In this document: piece by piece, positions 52,435 through 60,021 of the stretch
Layout: each line of letters opens with the position of its first letter
Numbering within the stretch: position 1 is the stretch's first letter
Source: Emcibacter sp. SYSU 3D8
GTDB taxonomy: Bacteria; Pseudomonadota; Alphaproteobacteria; SMXS01
Direction of reading: 5' to 3'
NCBI RefSeq assembly: GCF_039655875.1
Contig: NZ_JBBYXK010000002.1
Span: 372,001 to 436,000 of the forward strand
Length of the DNA stretch: 64,000 nt
The notes under the pieces: model-generated
What the model was told of the DNA's origin: nothing
Database searches by the model: none
What the model saw: only the letters and a program-made list of their open reading frames with translations
Made by a program: the position numbers and the translations under genes

Positions 52435-54294
52435 ATGGACCAGAAGACCAACCTCGCCCCGTTCCTGCCGATCCCCTACGCCGAGCCGCAGGGCAAGATG
52501 GTGCGCCGGCCGGACGGCAGCATCATCGTCGACACCCTGCTGCAGCTGGGCGACTACGAGCCCAACGTGGTCGCGTTCCTGCGCCAGTGGGCGGCGAAGG
52601 TGCCGGACCGGCTGTGGATCGCGCAGCGGGCGAAGGACCGCAGCTGGGAGAGCATCACCTATGGCGAGGGCCTGCGGAAGGTGAACGCGATCTCGCAGGC
52701 GCTGCTCGATCGCGGCCTCGACGGCTCGAAGCCGGTCATGATCCTGTCCGGCAATTCCATCAACCAGGCGCTGCTGGTGATGGGCGCCATGCAGGTGGGC
52801 ATTCCCGCCTCGCCGGTCGCCACCGCCTATTCGACCATGCCGGGCGCCCACTCCAAGCTGCACCATGTGTTCAACCTGATCGAGCCGAAACTGATCTTCG
52901 TCGAGCAGGGCACGCCGTTCGAAGGGGCGCTGGCCTCCCTCGACCTCGAGGGGGTCGAACTGGTGGCCCATGAGGATCCGCCGCGCGGCTTCCGGGCGAC
53001 GCCGTTCAGCGACCTGACGGCGACGACGCCGACCGACGCGGTCAAGGCGGCCTACCACCGCACCGGTCCCGACACCGTCGGCAAGTACCTGTTCACATCC
53101 GGCTCGACCGGCATGCCCAAGGGCGTGGCGCAGACCCAGCGGATGATGTGCTCGAACCAGAGGGCCAACGAGATCATCTTCCCGCGCGATCCCGACTACG
53201 CGCCGGTGCTGGTCGACTGGCTGCCGTGGAACCACTGCTATGGCGGCAACTCCAACTTCAACGGCGTGCTGAGCCAGGGCGGCTCGTTCTACATCGACGA
53301 CGGCAAGCCGCTGCCCGAGTTCCTCGGCCGCACGGTCGAGAACCTGCGCGAGATCGCGCCGACCGAATATCTGTCGGTCGCCGCCGGCCACGCGCTGGTC
53401 GTGCACGCGTTGGAGGAGGACAAGAACCTCGCCCGCCACTTCTTCTCCAGCGTCCGCAAGCTGGGCTATGGCGGCGCCAGCCTGCCGCACGAGATCTGGC
53501 AGCGCTACCAGGACCTGGCGGTGCGCGAGACCGGCCAGCGGCTGCTGTTCCGCACCGGCTGGGGCTCGACCGAGACCGGACCGGTATCCTCGACCCTGCA
53601 CTGGCCCATCGAGGGCACCGGCAATGTGGGCCTGCCCATGCCCGGCACGACGCTGAAGCTGGTGCCCAACGGCGACAAGCTGGAAGTGCGGGTGAAAGGC
53701 CCGAACATCTTCACCGGCTATTATCGCCAGCCGGAAAAGACCGCCGAGGCATTCGACGAGGAAGGCTTCTACAAGATCGGCGACGCACTGGCGCTGGTGG
53801 ACGAGAACGACATCAATCAGGGGCTGCGCTTCAACGGCCGCGTGGTCGAGGATTTCAAGCTGACCTCGGGCACCTTCGTGTCGGTGGGCACCTTGCGGGT
53901 GCAGGTCAACGACGCCTGCGCGCCTGCCGTGGCCGACAATCTGATCGCCGGCCACGACAAGGACTTCGTCGGCAGCCTGCTGTGGCCAAATGTGGCCGCC
54001 TGCCGGAAGATCGCCGGCGTCGGCGACGACATGCCCGTGGCGGAACTGATCCGCCACCCGAAAGTTATCCAGCACATCAGGAATGGCCTCGACGCCCACA
54101 ACAAGGCCCGGCCCGGCTCGTCCACCCGCATCCAGCGGGCGCTGCTGATGGTGGAGCCGCCGTCCATGGAGAACCACGAGATCACCGAGAAGGGCTACGT
54201 CAACCAGCGGGCCGCGCTGGAAAACCGCGCCAACCTGGAAGCCAGGCTGTTCGAGCAGCCGCCGGGCCCGGATGTGCTCGACCTGCGCTCCTAG
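52435..54294 (+). CDS. Feruloyl-CoA-synthase-like AMP-binding ligase
   Basis: A 619-residue ANL ligase. TSGSTGMPKGVAQTQRMM is the P-loop and GWGSTETGP the A5 motif. The unusual hinge GFYKIGDALALVDENDINQGLRFNGRVVEDFKL and the absence of a standard C-terminal PRTxSGK lysine motif are characteristic of the feruloyl-CoA synthase group. Such enzymes activate hydroxycinnamates or other aromatic acids. It follows a crotonase gene, as in ferulate-type side-chain shortening, but no vanillin dehydrogenase is nearby, so the substrate stays open. Confidence 0.82.
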   Translation: MDQKTNLAPFLPIPYAEPQGKMVRRPDGSIIVDTLLQLGDYEPNVVAFLRQWAAKVPDRLWIAQRAKDRSWESITYGEGLRKVNAISQALLDRGLDGSKPVMILSGNSINQALLVMGAMQVGIPASPVATAYSTMPGAHSKLHHVFNLIEPKLIFVEQGTPFEGALASLDLEGVELVAHEDPPRGFRATPFSDLTATTPTDAVKAAYHRTGPDTVGKYLFTSGSTGMPKGVAQTQRMMCSNQRANEIIFPRDPDYAPVLVDWLPWNHCYGGNSNFNGVLSQGGSFYIDDGKPLPEFLGRTVENLREIAPTEYLSVAAGHALVVHALEEDKNLARHFFSSVRKLGYGGASLPHEIWQRYQDLAVRETGQRLLFRTGWGSTETGPVSSTLHWPIEGTGNVGLPMPGTTLKLVPNGDKLEVRVKGPNIFTGYYRQPEKTAEAFDEEGFYKIGDALALVDENDINQGLRFNGRVVEDFKLTSGTFVSVGTLRVQVNDACAPAVADNLIAGHDKDFVGSLLWPNVAACRKIAGVGDDMPVAELIRHPKVIQHIRNGLDAHNKARPGSSTRIQRALLMVEPPSMENHEITEKGYVNQRAALENRANLEARLFEQPPGPDVLDLRS

Positions 54295-54374
54295 CCCTCA
54301 CCGCCGCGCGCGTGCTGTAATGGCGCGCGCATTGCGCGTTGGCGCCCGAATTGCAGCCGGAGAGTGAACAGACC

Positions 54375-55220
54375 ATGGCCGAAGACAACTACGTGATCCG
54401 CACGGCGACCCGGGACGAAGTCGATATGATCGTCGACTGGGCCGCGAAGGAAGGCTGGAATCCAGGGCTGCGGGACGCGGAATGCTTCTATACCGCCGAT
54501 CCGGACGGCTTCCTGGTCGGCGTGCTGGACGGCAGGATCATCACCGCCGTCTCGGCTGTTTCCTACGGGGCGTCCTTCGCGTTCATGGGTTTCTATATCT
54601 GCGCCCCGGAACATCGCGGCGACGGCTATGGCTTCAAGATCGCCAATTTCGGCCGCGATTCACTGAAAGCCCGCACCATCGGCCTCGACGGGGTGGTCGA
54701 GCAGCAGGACAATTACGCCGAATGGGGCTTCACCCTGGCGCACCCGAATTACCGCTACGGCGGCACGCCCACCGGATTGGGCGGCCCGGACGACGGCGTC
54801 CGCCCGCTGACGCCGGCCGACATGCACAGCGTCTACGCCATGGACCTGGCCTGTTTCGGTTACGAGCGGAAGTCGTTTCTCGATGCCTGGGTGTCAGCCG
54901 AGGGGCACCGGGCGCTGGGCTGCTTCCAGGGCAGCCGGCTCGACGGCTTCTGCGTCACCCGACCGTGCCGGGAAGGCACCAAGATCGCCCCGCTGTTCGC
55001 CGTCTCGGCCGAGGTGGCCGAACGCCTGTTCGACGCGGCCGCGCGGCACGCGGCCGCGCCGGTCTTTCTCGACGTGCCCGAACCCAACGAGGCCGCGATC
55101 GCCCTGGCAGACCGCAAGGGCCTGACCAGGGTTTTCGAGACCGCACGCATGTATTCGGGTCCGATTCCCCTGCTGCCGCTGGGGGAAATCTACGGCATCA
55201 CCAGCTTCGAGCTGGGATAG
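54375..55220 (+). CDS. GNAT-family N-acetyltransferase (double GNAT domain)
   Basis: A 281-residue protein. The N-terminal half is a GNAT domain with AVSYGASFAFMGFYICAPEHRGDGYG, including the acetyl-CoA loop (RGDGYG). The C-terminal half (from about residue 135) is a second, more divergent domain with DLACFGYERKSFLDAW, as in YitH-like acetyltransferases. The acceptor is unknown. The ATG at 54375 has a GGAG ribosome site about 12 nt upstream. It lies 80 nt after the ligase gene on the same strand. Confidence 0.82.
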   Translation: MAEDNYVIRTATRDEVDMIVDWAAKEGWNPGLRDAECFYTADPDGFLVGVLDGRIITAVSAVSYGASFAFMGFYICAPEHRGDGYGFKIANFGRDSLKARTIGLDGVVEQQDNYAEWGFTLAHPNYRYGGTPTGLGGPDDGVRPLTPADMHSVYAMDLACFGYERKSFLDAWVSAEGHRALGCFQGSRLDGFCVTRPCREGTKIAPLFAVSAEVAERLFDAAARHAAAPVFLDVPEPNEAAIALADRKGLTRVFETARMYSGPIPLLPLGEIYGITSFELG

Positions 55221-55222
55221 GC

Positions 55223-56017
55223 CTAAACCCGCAGCATCAGCCCTCCGTCGACCCGCAGCCCGTGCCCGGTGACGAAGCCGCCCAGGTCGGACGCCAGGAA
55301 CAGCGCGCCCTTGGCGATGTCGATGGGCTGGCCGAGGCGCTTCAGCGGTGACTTCTTGGCCCAGATCGCCGCCACATTTTCGTCCTGGTGCATGGCCGTG
55401 GTCATGCCGGTGACGACAGCGCCCGGCTCGATGTAATTGGCGGTGATGCCATGGCGGCCTTCCTCCAGCGCGATGGTGCGGGTGAGGCCGGCGACACCGG
55501 CCTTCGACGCGCAATAGGCGGCGAGGCCGTAATCGGTGCCCTGGGCCATCACCGAGGCGGTGTTGATGATCCGCCCCGCGCCGCTCTCGCGCAGATGGGG
55601 AATCGCCGCCCTGGCAAGGCGGAACTGGGCCGTAACGTTGACGCTCATCACCTTGTCCCAGTGGCTGTCGGGCATGTCGACGGTATTGGCCCGGCCACTG
55701 ACGCCGGCATTGTTGAACAGGATGTCGAGCCGGCCCCAGGTGGCGATGGCGGTATCGACGATCTTCTCGGGTGCGTCGGCGCCGGTGATGTCGTGTTCGA
55801 GGCCGACTATGTCGTCGTAGTCCTCGTGGGCATCGACCAGGCCGTGGTCCGGCAGGTCGACGGCCAGCACCCTGGCGCCATGTTCGGCGAACAGGTGGGC
55901 GGCGGCCCGGCCGATGCCCGAGGCCGCGCCGGTGATAATGGCAATCTTTCCTTCGAGCAGCCTGATGTCTCCGCTTGTGGAGCGCTGCAGACGTTCGTTA
56001 ACTGTTGTGGATGACAC
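55223..56017 (-). CDS. Short-chain dehydrogenase/reductase (SDR)
   Basis: A 264-residue SDR with TGAASGIG, NNAGVSGRA, and YCASKAGVAG holding the Tyr/Lys pair. The C-terminal GFVTGHGLRVDGGLML is usual. The reading starts with GTG at 56017, which lies inside the start region of the divergent ligase gene (ATG at 56011). A later non-ATG start near the LLEGKIAI segment is possible. Substrate unknown. Confidence 0.85.
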   Translation of the reverse strand: MSSTTVNERLQRSTSGDIRLLEGKIAIITGAASGIGRAAAHLFAEHGARVLAVDLPDHGLVDAHEDYDDIVGLEHDITGADAPEKIVDTAIATWGRLDILFNNAGVSGRANTVDMPDSHWDKVMSVNVTAQFRLARAAIPHLRESGAGRIINTASVMAQGTDYGLAAYCASKAGVAGLTRTIALEEGRHGITANYIEPGAVVTGMTTAMHQDENVAAIWAKKSPLKRLGQPIDIAKGALFLASDLGGFVTGHGLRVDGGLMLRV

Positions 56018-57603
56018 GGTTCAATTCCCTCCCCGAAGTGCTGGACGCGGCCGCGAAACGGCATCCGGACCGCGTGTCCCTGATATGGGACGACGAGCTT
56101 ATCACCTATCGCCAGATGGTGAAGCAGGCGGCGAACGTGGCCGGCGGGCTGAAGAACCTGGGCTTCATGCCGGGCGACCGCATCGCCTTCTGGCTGCCCA
56201 ACGTGCCGGCCTATGTGGTCCTGCTGCTGGCCTGCGCCCGGCTGGGCGTGACGGCCGTGGCGGTCAACACCCGCTTCGGCGCAGGCGAGGTGGCCGACAT
56301 CGTCGGCCGCTCGGGGGCGAAGGCGCTGGCGCTGTGGCCCGATTTCGGCGGCATCGCCAGCCAGGACGTGCTGGCCCGCATCGATCCCGTTGCCCTGCCC
56401 CGGCTGGAGATGCTGATCGAGATGGGCGGCGGCGCAGTGACCGCGCCCGGCTGGGAGAACGCGCCGCGCATCCGCTTCGAGGCGCTGCTGGATGACCCGC
56501 CGATGGACACCTCGCTGGCCGGGCCGGACATGGACTGCGCCACCTTCACCACCTCGGGCACCACCAGCGCGCCCAAGATCGTGGTGCAGACCCATGGCGC
56601 CATCGCCCGGCACGCGTTCGACGTGGCCGCCGGGTTCGGCTTCGGGCCGGAGACGGTCTCGCTCCAGGCGCTGCCGCTGTGCGGCGTGTTCGGCTTCGCC
56701 CAAGCCATGGCGGTGCTGGCCTCGGGCGGCCGACTGGTGATGCTGGCCAAGTTCGACGGCGCGCAGGCCGCCAGCCTGATCCGGCAATGGAAGGTGGACA
56801 GCTTCGCCGCCAGCGACGACATGATCCAGCGCATCCTCGCCGCCGGGCCCGAGCCGTTCCCCAGCCTGAAATTCGTCGGCTACGCCGCCTTCAACAGCGC
56901 CCTGGGCGACATCGCCGAGCGGGCGCAGGCGCGCGGCGTGACCCTGCGCGGCCTTTACGGCATGAGCGAGTGCATGGCGCTCTACAGCGTCCGCCCCATC
57001 GACGCTTCCGTAGCCGAGCGCAAGAAGGGCGGCGGCACGCCAGTATCGCCGGACGCCCGCGTGCGTGTCACCGACCCCGAGACCGGCGCGGTGCTGCCCA
57101 TGGGCGAGGCCGGCGCGCTGGAAGTGGCCGGCCCCAGCCTGTTCGCCCGCTACGACGGCAACCCCGACGCGACGGCCGCCGCCTTCACCGAAGACGGCTT
57201 TTTCCGCACCGGCGACCTGGCGCGGATGGAACCCGACGGCGCCTTCGAATTCCTCGGCCGCATGGGTGACGTGCTGCGCCTCGGCGGGTTCCTGGTGAAC
57301 CCGGCCGAGATCGAGGAGCATCTGCAGGCGCACCCATCGGTTCACGTGGCGCAGGTGGTGGCCGTCGGCACGGGGCAGGGCATGCGGCCGGTGGCGTTCG
57401 TGATCCTGCGCGAGGGCCAGGCGCTTGATCATGCAGCGCTGATCGTCCACTGTCAGACGCTCGCCCGATACAAGCAGCCCATGCGTTTTGCGACACTGGA
57501 ATCATTCCCTGTTATCGAAAGCGCCAATGGCATCAAAATACGGCGTACGGAGTTACGTGAGCTGGCCAAAGCATTGATAGAGACCTCTCAATATTCCGAA
57601 TAA
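56011..57603 (+). CDS. AMP-binding acyl-CoA ligase
   Basis: A 530-residue ANL ligase. TFTTSGTTSAPKIVVQTHG is the P-loop, GLYGMSECMALY the A5 motif, GFFRTGDLARMEPDGAFEFLGRMGDVLRLGGFLVNPAEIEE the hinge (quoted in parts: GFFRTGDLA, GFLVNPAEIEE), and NGIKIRRTELRE the C-terminal lysine region. It activates an organic acid to its CoA ester; the substrate is unknown. Its 5' end overlaps that of the divergent SDR gene by 7 nt. Confidence 0.87.
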   Translation: MTRFNSLPEVLDAAAKRHPDRVSLIWDDELITYRQMVKQAANVAGGLKNLGFMPGDRIAFWLPNVPAYVVLLLACARLGVTAVAVNTRFGAGEVADIVGRSGAKALALWPDFGGIASQDVLARIDPVALPRLEMLIEMGGGAVTAPGWENAPRIRFEALLDDPPMDTSLAGPDMDCATFTTSGTTSAPKIVVQTHGAIARHAFDVAAGFGFGPETVSLQALPLCGVFGFAQAMAVLASGGRLVMLAKFDGAQAASLIRQWKVDSFAASDDMIQRILAAGPEPFPSLKFVGYAAFNSALGDIAERAQARGVTLRGLYGMSECMALYSVRPIDASVAERKKGGGTPVSPDARVRVTDPETGAVLPMGEAGALEVAGPSLFARYDGNPDATAAAFTEDGFFRTGDLARMEPDGAFEFLGRMGDVLRLGGFLVNPAEIEEHLQAHPSVHVAQVVAVGTGQGMRPVAFVILREGQALDHAALIVHCQTLARYKQPMRFATLESFPVIESANGIKIRRTELRELAKALIETSQYSE

Positions 57604-57642
57604 ATTTCTATATATGTTAAGTAACGCTATGGAATTTAAATA

Positions 57643-58092
57643 ATGCCTCCACCGTACATAGCTTTGAATATATACCTAGCGGGAATGTGCCTACTCTTCT
57701 CTGCGCCACCTGCGGCAGCCTGCTTTAAAGCCAATCCTGAGATCGACTATACCATCTTTCGCGAATCTGACCTGATATTGCGTGCATGGGTAGTTGCATA
57801 TGAGAAGCGCCCTGCCGGTCAGAATGCTGTCTTCCGCTTCGAAGTGTTAAAGACGCTCAGCGGGGAAATTGCCGCCCGCGAGGTTAAAGCGGAGTGGCGT
57901 AACTCGACTTTCGGAGAGCCGGACACCTGGATCGAACCCAAGGAAGTGATCGTCGGTCTGAAGGCTGAGATCGGGCGTAATGGGCTTGCAACCATCTCGG
58001 TTGTTCAACAGCCCTGTGGGCCCGTCAGCATCCTGGAGTACTCTTGGCAGAATTTGGCCAGAGTGATGCAGGGTATTGGCAACCAAAAGTGA
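57643..58092 (+). CDS. Small secreted protein, unknown function, in an A+T-richer patch
   Basis: A 149-residue protein with a signal peptide (YLAGMCLLFSAPPAAAC) and possibly a lipid-modified cysteine just after it. The mature part is beta-rich with an FRFEVLKTLSG segment and a second cysteine in QQPCGPV. No family was recognised. The DNA around the start (57600-57690) is clearly richer in A+T than its neighbours, and codon use is less G/C-ending, suggesting relatively recent acquisition. Confidence 0.65.
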   Translation: MPPPYIALNIYLAGMCLLFSAPPAAACFKANPEIDYTIFRESDLILRAWVVAYEKRPAGQNAVFRFEVLKTLSGEIAAREVKAEWRNSTFGEPDTWIEPKEVIVGLKAEIGRNGLATISVVQQPCGPVSILEYSWQNLARVMQGIGNQK

Positions 58093-58156
58093 CGTAGGTC
58101 GAGATGAGCCTCATCCCGCTTGCCTAACCGGCCCCTTTCCCGTACACAGCCGCGCC

Positions 58157-58525
58157 ATGACCGGTCGGCTTGAAATCGTCAAGGCGTTCACCTTCGAGGC
58201 GGCGCACCACTTCCAGCACATGCCCGTGGGGCATGGCTATCAGCGCATGCACGGCCATTCCTATCATGTCGAGGTGGCGCTGACCGGCGAGCCCGATCCG
58301 GTGTCCGGCTGGGTCGCCGACTTCGCCGAGGTGGGCAAGGCGCTGGACGCGGTGCGGGACATCCTGGACCACAATGTGCTGAACGAGATTCCGGGCCTCG
58401 AGACTCCGTCGCTGGAGACCATCTCGCGCTGGATCGCGGCCCGGCTTGCCGGCACGTTCCCGGGCCTCGCCTGGGTCAAGGTGGCGCGGCCGAGCTGCAA
58501 CGAATATTGCGTCTGGCGCGCCTAG
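58157..58525 (+). CDS. QueD/6-pyruvoyl-tetrahydropterin-synthase-like protein lacking the catalytic Cys
   Basis: A 122-residue T-fold protein. FTFEAAHHF, MHGHSYHVEV, GWVADFAEV, LDHNVLNEIPGLETPS and CNEYCVWR line up well with QueD, and the three zinc histidines are kept. The catalytic cysteine normally six residues before HGHS (HKCGRLHGHS in E. coli) is replaced: here the loop reads HGYQRMHGHS. The glutamate expected before the last Cys-containing segment also appears to be Pro/Ser. Classical carboxytetrahydropterin synthase activity is therefore doubtful. It sits between an unknown secreted protein and speD. Confidence 0.8.
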   Translation: MTGRLEIVKAFTFEAAHHFQHMPVGHGYQRMHGHSYHVEVALTGEPDPVSGWVADFAEVGKALDAVRDILDHNVLNEIPGLETPSLETISRWIAARLAGTFPGLAWVKVARPSCNEYCVWRA

Positions 58526-58629
58526 AGCCTGCGAATTGACCCCAAGGGGTTGATTCGGCACCGCTTTCCCCTGTACACGGACTCTCCTGCCGCGGTGGCG
58601 GCAACATCTGCTGGTTGGGGAGGAGCACT

Positions 58630-59121
58630 GTGTCCCAAACACAATCCCTCTTCCAATTGGGGATGGACCTCTATGACGGTTCAACAAACGCCCAAACGGA
58701 AGAAAAAGACACCGCCGCCGCGACGGCGGCACCGGAGGAAGAGAACAGGGATCATTTCGTCGAGCGCGACGGCGTCGTTTGCGCCGGCATCCATCTCGTG
58801 CTCGACCTGATCGGCGCCCGCCGGCTGGACGACCTGACCCATATCGACCAGACCCTGCGGCGCTGTATCGAGGTCGCCGGCGCGACCCTGCTGCACATCC
58901 ACCTGCACTATTTCACGCCCAATGGCGGCGTGTCGGGCGTGGCGGTGCTGGCCGAATCGCACATCAGCATCCACACCTGGCCCGAGCGGGACTATGCGGC
59001 GCTGGACATCTTCATGTGCGGCGATGCCGATCCGCATGCGGCCATCGAGGTGCTGCGCGAGGCGTTCGAGGCGGACGAGGTGGAAGTCCACGAACTGCTG
59101 CGCGGTACGGCCGCCGCATGA
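58630..59121 (+). CDS. speD: S-adenosylmethionine decarboxylase proenzyme
   Basis: A 163-residue SpeD of the bacterial prokaryotic type. LAESHISIHTWPE contains the Glu109-Ser110 self-cleavage site that yields the pyruvoyl cofactor; LDIFMCG supplies the conserved cysteine. It makes decarboxylated SAM, the aminopropyl donor for spermidine. The GTG at 58630 has a strong GGGGAGGAG ribosome site (58617-58625). About 45 residues before the core (rich in Thr, Ala, Glu) are an unusual extension. Overlaps speE by 4 nt. Confidence 0.92.
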   Translation: MSQTQSLFQLGMDLYDGSTNAQTEEKDTAAATAAPEEENRDHFVERDGVVCAGIHLVLDLIGARRLDDLTHIDQTLRRCIEVAGATLLHIHLHYFTPNGGVSGVAVLAESHISIHTWPERDYAALDIFMCGDADPHAAIEVLREAFEADEVEVHELLRGTAAA

Positions 59122-59960
59122 ACGGCTGGTTCGACGAGGACGAGGCGCCCCGGCTGCGGCTGGAGACCGCCGAGATCATCCACGAGAGCCGCAGCCCGTA
59201 CCAGTCCATCCTGGTATTCCGCGACCCGCTGTTCGGCCGGGTGCTGGCGCTGGACGGGGCGATCCAGACCACCGAGGCCGACGAATTCGTCTATCACGAG
59301 ATGATGGCCCATGTGCCGATCCTGGTCCACGGCGCGGCGCGGCGCGTGCTGATCGTGGGCGGCGGCGACGGCGGCCTGGCCGAGGAGGTGCTGAAGCACA
59401 CCGGCGTCGAGCAGGTGATCGTCGCCGAGATCGACGCCGCCGTGGTCGAGGTGGCACGGCGTCACCTGCCGTCCATCTGCGGCGGCGCCTTCGAGGACCC
59501 CAGGCTGCGGCTGGAAATCGGCGACGCCGCCGAATTCATCGCCGGGACGAGGGAAACCTTCGACGTGATCCTGGTGGATTCGCCCGATCCGGCCGGGCCT
59601 GGAGAGGCGCTGTTCGGCGCGGCCTTCTACCGGGCGTGCCGCGACCGGCTGGACCCGCGCGGCATTCTGGTCGCCCAGTGCGGCCTGCCGCTGACCGGCC
59701 CGCAAACCCTGCGGCGGGCGGCGGCGGCGCTGTCGCCCCTGTTCCCGGACGTCGCCTGCTATCTGGCGGCCGTGCCCAGCTATGCGGGCGGCGCCATGGC
59801 CTTTGGCTGGGCGGCGCGCGATCCGGCCACCCGGACGGCGGCGCTTTCGCTGCTTCAGGACCGGTTCCGCGGCAGCGGCATCGGCGCCCGCTATTACACG
59901 CCGGAGGTTCATCAGGCCGCCTTCGTCCTGCCGCCCGCGATCAGCACCTTGCTGGGTTGA
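59118..59960 (+). CDS. speE: Spermidine synthase (polyamine aminopropyltransferase)
   Basis: A 280-residue aminopropyltransferase that moves the aminopropyl group from decarboxylated SAM to putrescine. YQSILVFRDPLFGRVLALDG is the N-terminal beta domain; LIVGGGDGGLAEEVLKH is the nucleotide loop; VIVAEIDAAVVEVAR and VDSPDPAGPGEALF hold the catalytic acidic residues. The substrate-loop is normally DxTDP; here it reads DSPDP. It is translationally coupled to speD (ATGA). Confidence 0.93.
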   Translation: MNGWFDEDEAPRLRLETAEIIHESRSPYQSILVFRDPLFGRVLALDGAIQTTEADEFVYHEMMAHVPILVHGAARRVLIVGGGDGGLAEEVLKHTGVEQVIVAEIDAAVVEVARRHLPSICGGAFEDPRLRLEIGDAAEFIAGTRETFDVILVDSPDPAGPGEALFGAAFYRACRDRLDPRGILVAQCGLPLTGPQTLRRAAAALSPLFPDVACYLAAVPSYAGGAMAFGWAARDPATRTAALSLLQDRFRGSGIGARYYTPEVHQAAFVLPPAISTLLG

Positions 59961-60021
59961 GCGCCGCCTTGCCCCTGCCGGGGGCATGACGTAACGTCCT
60001 GTTATCCAACCGGGGGAACGG

